From: Saxidomus purpurata
Taxonomy: Eukaryota > Mollusca > Bivalvia > Venerida > Veneridae
Length of the DNA stretch: 64,000 bases
Direction: 5' to 3'
NCBI GenBank assembly: GCA_022818135.1
Contig: JAFMSR010000002.1
Location: forward strand, 52,781,342-52,845,341
A program made the translations under genes and the position numbers. The notes under the pieces are model-generated. The model made no database searches, was not told the origin of the DNA, and worked only from the letters and a program-made list of their open reading frames with translations. Of the stretch, positions 47,601-56,600 are shown one piece after another (positions within the stretch are counted from its first letter, which is position 1; each line of letters starts with the position of its first letter).

Positions 47601-50600
47601 ATTATTGTTTGCAGAGTAATTGTATATGAATGTTCGAGACAAATCTGTTTGTATCAGAAACAACTTTCTTGTAACATGATACTATTACCTTTGTTTCAGA
47701 TTTTTATTGGCGTCATTTCAAATATTATTATATTCCCGGTGAACTTCTTGCTCATAACACTTTTCCGGAAATCACGACCACGGAAACTAAGACCATCTCG
47801 GGTGGAAGAAGCAATAAAATCCAAACCAGAGCACTCGACCTCGATGGCAGACGTCAATCCACGAGTGAAAAGTGTGCTTGACTTTGAAAGACCCGGATCG
47901 TCATTCCTAATGGATACTAAACGCTCACACTCATCAATGTCTCGTCCTGAATCGTCAATGTCTGGTGCAAACATAGCTGTCGCCGATGCCGAAAAACTGA
48001 AGAAGAAGAAGAAATGCGAGTTGCCATGGTGGTTTACCATTGTTGCTTGGATATTGTTGTGGATTGCAGTCTTAGTATCGACGGCCTTTGTAACTTTCTA
48101 TGGAATCATGTTCCAGGACATAAAATGCAAAAAGTGGATAACCTCAATGCTGATATCATTCTTTATGTCCGTTTTCTTCACGCAACCAATTAAGGTGATT
48201 GAAAAGTTTATTATTTACGCTGTACTCGTGTTTACTTTGCAAGTACACATTTATATTAACTGGAGTCTTAAAATCCTCTTGCAAATTGATTATCGAAAGG
48301 TTTTTTTAAACCTTGTTAGTTGTTTGTCTTTTGTAACTACAACTTAAATGGCAAATGTCAAATATTTAGTGCAATATCTCACTAAAAACTGAAATTGGTT
48401 TTCTTTTTTTCTTTTAATACCTGGATCAATTTTGAATAAATACATGTATATTTTGTCACGATTTGAGATCTTTAAAATAAATTTAGAAAGATAAGTGACT
48501 CTTATTACATGTATGACCTTCTAATATTTCTCTGTATGAATAATGAAATAAGCGTAAAGCCCAGGCTAGCTGTATCATAAAAAACAACCTGCCTGTCCTC
48601 TGTGGTATTTATTGTTATATTTTCAATGAGCTAAAATGGATAGAAACCGTCACTGAACGTTTTTGGTGTATACAGTAAACACATATTATATACTTGATGT
48701 TGTTCGCCATCGTCTCCTCATGGTATAAACTGTTGCATTCTGGTATACTAAAATGCGTGGAAACCATTTAGTGAGTGTTTTTGATGTATACTGAATATTC
48801 AACTGTCGTCTGCTCGATATTTACAGGTTTTCCTACTCGCCATCTTCCTGTCTCTGGTCATCAAGAACCCTGGTGGTGATGATGATGAGGAGGAGGATGA
48901 GGAGACACGTAAATCGAAAACACTGGAAACAGATGAAGAATACATGCACGAGGAAGACGGTAGGGCAAAAATCAAGTTACCTAATTAAAAGTCTCATTGT
49001 AAGGTTAAAAAATTATGTACCGTATCTTTACAGTTCCGCTTCCTTGGTTGGGGGGTTAAAGTTGCTGATTTGAAATCACTGTAACCTCTCATAGATTGAG
49101 GGACATGGATTCAAACGCTGCTACCAACCATGTCTCTTTATGTGAGAAAGTTGGCTGTTTCTTACGGAGGATAAGAGTCTAGTACATGTACTACTATTGT
49201 TAGGTAAACTGTCTGCCTGTTAAAATCACTACAATATGGTTTGAATAAGCATTAAAGCTCTAACAAACGAAACATTGCTCTATAACTTTTCATAATGATG
49301 TTTAAGAAATAATGTGACTCTGTTTTTTGTCATTGAATAAATTATAGTCAGGAGTTTGGATGCATAGTAAATAAATCAGAAGCGCCTAGCACGAGGGATT
49401 TTAATCATGAAACTTGATTAGATTGTTTGTCTTTATAAACTTTAGGTTACAGAACTTTGTTATGTTACACAGCATTATCCAGTTAACAAAAATGAATTTC
49501 AAACTGCAAATTTTGGTAATATTGCATCAATCAATTCAGTGTAAATTATACAAACCAATATTATCTAATATTGCAGAATTTGGTTTTGTTGCACCGCGGA
49601 AACCAATGTACAAGCCTAAACCACCGGACACAAAATCTCTCGAGGTAGCCCGACAACAAAGACTGAAGGAGATACAGATGTGGTCAGTGATCAGAGAGAT
49701 TCTGTTCTACGCTTTCTTCCTGTGGATTCTGCTCGTCATCAGCTACCGGAATGTCAGCACTAACTCGTACAATTACAAATATAACATGCAGAAAGTATTC
49801 ATTCTCACAAATGATACAAACAAAGCATTTTCCAAGGTGAGTTTTAGTTTTGGATCGCATGGTACAAAGTGCCAGAGTGAGCTTTTGGTACCTTTCTCTG
49901 TTCAGCGTACATGTCTAATGACATCACCTCTGAAACCACTTGGCCAATATTGATGAAACTTGACAGCGATGTTTCTTGCATGAAGCCCTATCATAGTGGT
50001 TCAAATAATTCCCTTCCATGTGGTTATCTTCTTGCCATGGCAACAAAAAGGAAAAACTATAATCTGCTTTTCAAAAACAAGGAAGGCCCAGAGTTTACAT
50101 TATTTGGTATGAGTCATTGCGTAGTGGACCTCTACCAATATTGTTCAAAATATGATCCCCGAGTCAAAATTGACCGCGCCAGGAGGTCGATTGTTTTACA
50201 TAGGCTTATATAGGAAAAACTTGAAAAATCTTCTTCTCTGAAACCTTAAGGCCAAGAGCTTAGATAATAGCATTAGCATGTTGCATTGCCTAGTGGACCT
50301 CTACCCAAAATTGTTCGAATCATGACTCTCGTGTCAAAATTGACCCAGCCCAGAGAGGGTTATTCAGAAGTTACTCAAAAATATTTTCAGATTGTGGAAA
50401 ACCCTCTTTCTTTGGCTGGATATTTTTAGAAACTTTAGAAACTGTACAGTTATTAAATTTTGGGTATTTTAGCTACTCTATTTTTACACAAAGCTGCAAA
50501 CAAGCAGATGCTTGAGGCAGCTGGTATAAAAGGTGGTGTTTTGTGTTGTTGCCTTTTTAGAGAAAAGGCTTGACAATGTACATGTACATAGGGATCGCTT

Positions 50601-53600
50601 TGTCCGTCTGTCAGTCCGTCACAAACTTAACAATGGCTATAACTTTGCCATTTCTGAAGATTTCTTCATCAAACTTCAAATTGCATTGCTTATGACAAAG
50701 GGGTCGTGATGTCGCCAAATTGTGTTGGTCAAGGTCATATTTGACAGAGTTATGCCCCTTTTTATACTTAGTTTTTGTCACGAAATTATTGCTCATTCTG
50801 ACAAAATGTAAGAGGGCGACACAAGACTTTAGTGTTGTACTGAACACACATCTAGTTTTGTAAGAGGGGTTTTCGATTTGTTGTATTGGAATAAATATTA
50901 TGAATGAATGAGAAATAAGTTGAAGTAGAAGAACTTAAACTTCATTGTTTCTTCACGAAAAGGTTCTAAGCTAACTTGGATAATGAAAGCAAAACCGGGT
51001 AGTGTTTTTTTTTCCAAAACTTGATAAGTTTAGTTTGTTTAACAACATCTTGAAATATACTTTTTGCCCATTCAACTCGAACCTTAAAAATAACTCCCAA
51101 ACAGCCGCTGAAGCAAAAAGTGGTGAAGTTCGACAGTAGCCAGTGGTAACCAGATGTAATGATATAGGGCCATTTTGGCCGTCTTGTAACTATTTTATCA
51201 GCGTACCATTTTGCCAATTAGTGATGCTTAATTATGTTTCTATTCAAACAGTAACTATTTTTGAATCAGTTTTTGGGCATCCGTCGAAGTTTTAACCTCG
51301 TACCTGTATTTATATTTGTGGCATATGGTGCCTGAAAATCTAACCATTTTCTGAACAGTTTATTGAAATTTAGTGCGATATTAGTTAATGTATTTTACAA
51401 AGCTGCCTTAAGATTTTATTTCAATAGAGTGACGTCAAATGTACCACGAAGTTGTTACAAGGACAAAAAAATCCTCTCAGCATGCCCATTTTAGTAAGAT
51501 GCACCACAGGTAACAGATACACCTTTTAATGAATTATGGCTTTGAAATTAATATTCTTTACTTAGGTGAAGAATACTAACGACTTCTGGTCGTGGGCAAA
51601 AAGTGGTATGCTGCGCGGTCTTAGAGCCGGTCCATACTATAACGACTTTCCAGCATTTTATATGCGAGGATATATCAATGACAAACAGTCACGCCTCATG
51701 GGATATGCTGTACTTCGACAAGCTAGGACTAAACCAAGTATGTATCTACATGTTTTAGTTATAGTTACACAAATTAATGTGAGCTCTATTTCAAGACAAC
51801 TTCTCTCAACGAATTTAAAATCCAACCAATCACTTACAAGTGAAAAACAGCAGCTTTCATTACTGGTACCCATCGATGGCTAGCTGAAGCACATGCGACA
51901 GGAAGCTTAGTCCCAATACACTACTCATTTGGTCTCTTGGTTGCAAATTGAACGCATTAGTCACTAGTAATTGTCTTCGTGTAACCTTTGCAGCATACTT
52001 TCTGGTATACTATCATTCAATGACAGTAAATACGGAAATATGACCGTGCAGTAAATGCTTAACACTTTTTCCTGGACATTTACCATCATACATGCCATCA
52101 TACATGCCGTTCTCCCGATATTTGCCTGGTTCTCCCGGTATTTACACGCTAACTCCGGCGCCCCGGCAAAGCTCGGAAAAACTCCAGGTAATATATGAAC
52201 CCTGGAGTAAATAAACATTTTGAAAAACAATCTTTACGCAGCTCACACAATATCAACCTACTTACCGTTTAAAATATACTCGGTCAATACCCTGACACGT
52301 AGAAGTACTAGCAGACAAAACTGATGTGTTGACACGAGTTAGAGTTAATTCGGTAAATTGCTTATGAGAAAGTTAACGGCGATTTGTAAACTATTCGTAC
52401 AGCGGTGATTAGCCAGACAAACAAGTCACTAGTCTCCAAGCATGTCGCTAATTAAATCATTTAACCAATTAACACAATCAAAAGATTTGATGTTTTCCTA
52501 ACAGCTCCAAAACAAATCATACATCGAATTTCGACGAAGGATGTCCATGTGATCACGCATCTATGTTGTAATCAATTATCGGAAACTAGGCTGAGAACGC
52601 TAAACGGGCAACGCCTTCAAATTTTATCAGATGTCAAACGGTGTATTGTAGATCGTGATGATAAGTGAACCGGGTTTCCTCGAAGTTTGTTTATGGAACT
52701 GTATGTGCATATAGGTCCGTGGTTTTATGCAAACCATGAAAGTTTTAGCAGACTTTAAAATCGAGGTGTAAAAAGATGCGTGGATTTAAGCGTTTCAGTG
52801 CATTGTTACTACGGTAACAATAAACTAATGTTAAAAAATATCATTTTCTAGTGTAAATACACAATAAATTGTAAAATATGTACTTTTTTCTCACTGTATT
52901 TCATCCAAAAACCCTGTCATTTTGCAAAAATCTCCCGGCATTTATTCAACATTTTATTACTGTAACAGCGGGTTAAAAATGCAGTCAAAGCAAAATGTGG
53001 TTACCTAAGAGCATTATACAAACATAATTTTACTATATTTCTAGACACGTGTAGAGTTCCAAAATACATGGAGGCTTCTGTTGAGGAATGTAATGCCGCT
53101 TATGACATTGTGGATGAAGAAGATGGAGACTTTGGCCCTGGGTGGACGGCAATGCCTGTTAACAGTACAAGGTGAGGCTCAAGATAAGATCTGTTATCTT
53201 TAAAGTCTGTGACCATTTAGCCCAAGTTTTAGAAAAATAAGATATACCAGTAGTCTTATGTCCTTATACCTTGTAATGTCACCTAGAGCAGGCAAGGTAT
53301 GGGCAACAACTATGAGAAGTTATTTCAATTAGAACCAGTCACAAAATACCGAACCATAGTTCTTAATTACATGTGTGTGTCCTATGTGTGAACTTCACCT
53401 CTAAGGTGACCTCTGGGTGTTATGCATGACACACCCTTGAGAATGGGCAACAGGTTTATAGCCCCGTGTGTGACATTGACCTTCGACTTAGCTACTTGGT
53501 GCATAAAACACACTTTTGGGTATGGGCAACAACTGTTAAATGAGTAATTTCAAAATAAGTCTATGCATATAGAAGTTACAACCTGGACACGATATATAAC

Positions 53601-56600
53601 CCTAAGCAACAGGTAAAATAATAAAATAATTAAAGAATATATTGGAAAATACTGCCGTACCCTTTATTTTCTTTTTTTTTACATGATTTTTTTTAATATT
53701 TATACCCCCAAAACGAAGTCAGTGGTGGTTGGTCGGTCTGTTGCATTTTCCTTGTCCAGAACATGACTTGAAAACTACTTGTTGGAACTTCATAAAATGG
53801 TCAAGCACATTGAGAGGAAGTGCAGTGCACAAGAACCCTAACTCCATCTTGACTAATTACAGAGTTATTGCCAAGAACCATATCCCTATTATACTGCTTT
53901 GCAAGGTTTTCTGTTACAACTAACCTCTTCAGTTGATAAAGCGGTTTTTCAGGATATTAATCATATTTAGTGATAGGTCTAGTTGGTATCAAATGAAAGC
54001 TGAAATTATGAACTTTATGAAAATGTAAAAGAAAGATTTTATAATTAAAACCTTGATAGAAACTTCAATATCGGTCAATATTTCGGGCATATTTAACTAC
54101 ATATTTATGAATGAAAACCATGGCCGTCTCTATTTTATTTTAGAATATAAAATATAACATATTGAATTTCATACCATATAAAAGTATACACACAGTTTAT
54201 AAAAAATGTAAAAAATTGTTCAAATAACAAAAAAGTTACAAACTTTGGTACATTTTGCAATTTAATATGTCTCGGTGTTTGCAGTAGAAAAAAATATGGC
54301 CGTTGTTTCTCACCCCCCGAAATCGATGTTAACTATTGTTAAAAAACATAGCGATGTTCAAATTGATGTAGAAAATGTAAATGTAGTCGGATTTTAAAAA
54401 TGTTTGCATATTCGGGAACTGTATTTTCCTAGCTTCAAAAATCAATACTGGCTAATGTGAAAATAATAAATGCCGTCGGAATTTTTATATTTTAACATAC
54501 TCGTAATCTTCAAAATGTTTGCTTTCCAAGGGTATATAAATTATCATGGTACTTTAAGAATTATGGAAAAAATAGGCATGGCTGTGTTTTCCGTCAAACT
54601 GTACAATGATGGCCGGATATTGCCTGATAATACACTCTCCAAATCTGTTGTGACAGGTTGGAGACTAATATAAACCTGTGGAACTGTTATAATAGTGAAT
54701 ATATGAACCTGCACTTCTGTACAGTCTGATTGTTGTTTAAACTGTTTGCTTTGAATTAACGGTTGTAAATTTCTTTGAATGTTCCCTTTAACTATGAATT
54801 GTTATATTCAGTATGAATGATAAACATATTCATTGTGATAATTCAAAACAGAAGATGTAATTGTAGTTACACTAACGGTATGAAAAAAACATGTATATGT
54901 ACTAGTCATAAAGTGCAACTCTGTTTACACCTGACAGTATCATTCGCGGGACAAAACTCATGCATGTGCCTAGCGTTTTTGCAGTTATATAAAACGAGCA
55001 TTTGTTATGATTGCAGGGATGAGTATAAGTTCCAGACTGCTTCTTCACTCGATGGCTATCCCTACTGGGGTGAGATGGCTCTATATGGGGGAGGAGGGTA
55101 CGTTGTCAAGCTCAACAGAGATTATAAGACAATGAAATTGGAATTTGATCAACTGGAAAAAGAAGGCTGGATAGACAAATATACACGAGCTGTTTTCCTG
55201 GAGTTTACTGTCTACAATCCTTCGATCAATCTTTTCTCTGTTTCCACATTGCTAGCTGAATTTAGACCGAGTGGTGGCGTATTTACATCATTTAGGTTTG
55301 AACCATGCAATCTTCTTCCGTACATGAATCCCGCCATACTTTTCCAGATCATCTGTGAAATTATCTACTTCGCCTTTACTGTATTCTTTGTCTTCAAGGA
55401 AATCAGATATATGATCAAGCAGAAAAAGGAATACTTCTTCCAATTCTGGAACTTGGTGGATCTCGCTATTTGCGCCATGTCTGTAACTGCTATTGTTATC
55501 TACTTCTATCGCCTGTTCTGCATTAATGAACTCTCCGAGTATTTCAATAAAACAAATGGAAACGAATACATGAAGTTCCAGTATGTCGGCTACTGGAGCG
55601 AAATCTTTAACTACATCATTGGATTCTTAGTGTTCTTTGCCACTATGAAGTTCTTAAAACTTCTGCGCTTCAACAGGAAGATCTCGATGTTATCTGATAC
55701 CCTAAGGAACTCGAGCAAACATCTGCTCCACTTCAGCATCATCTTCAACATCGTATTTCTGGCTTTCATGCAAGTGTTCTACTTGGTCTTCATGTCGCAT
55801 CTTGACATCTTCAAGACATTCCTCAGCTCTTGCGAAGCAGGTAAAATTGTGAAACATTACCAGATAAACTACATTTTGTAATATTGTAGATAGATCAGAT
55901 GTAAATGATTTTGTATGGCATAATTTGCACATTTTTAGCAAATAGAACACAATTTAGCAAATAGAACACAATTTTCGCTTTATGTACATTTTATAAAGTC
56001 CCAGGACATTCGAAGAGAAAGTATACAGTTTCGCCAAGAATTAATGTTAATCAGTTCGAATTTCGTTTGTCTTGTGCTCTTCCCTCTTATATGCGAGGCA
56101 TCACATCGCTTTCATTTTCTTTGATAGGCATTGTTATGATGATGGGCAAGTTCGACATATACAGTATGCTGGGTGTGAATCAATGGATAACTCAGGTTTT
56201 CATATTCCTGTTTGTCGTAACGGTCACGTTTATTGTTGTGAATATGCTGCTGTCAATCCTTAACGACACGTTCACTGCTGTCAGAAACGACAAGAATAAA
56301 CAACAAAATGACTACGAAATCGTGGACTTCATGCTTGGCAGGTAATAAAAGATTAAATGCCTAAGCAGAATCTGAAAAAATTGACTCTGTTAAGATTTGA
56401 AACGACATTTGGAAATATATTATACTGAACCTAGAATTGGAAACGACATTTGTAAATATATAATTCTGAACCTAAAATTTGAAATTTAGAAATAAAGCTT
56501 TTCTATGTATTTCTTGAAACTGGAACTCTAGGCTTATACTGGTCTTTAACCACGTTATTAGCTCACCTGAACCGAAGGATCTGGGTGAGCTATTGGTATA

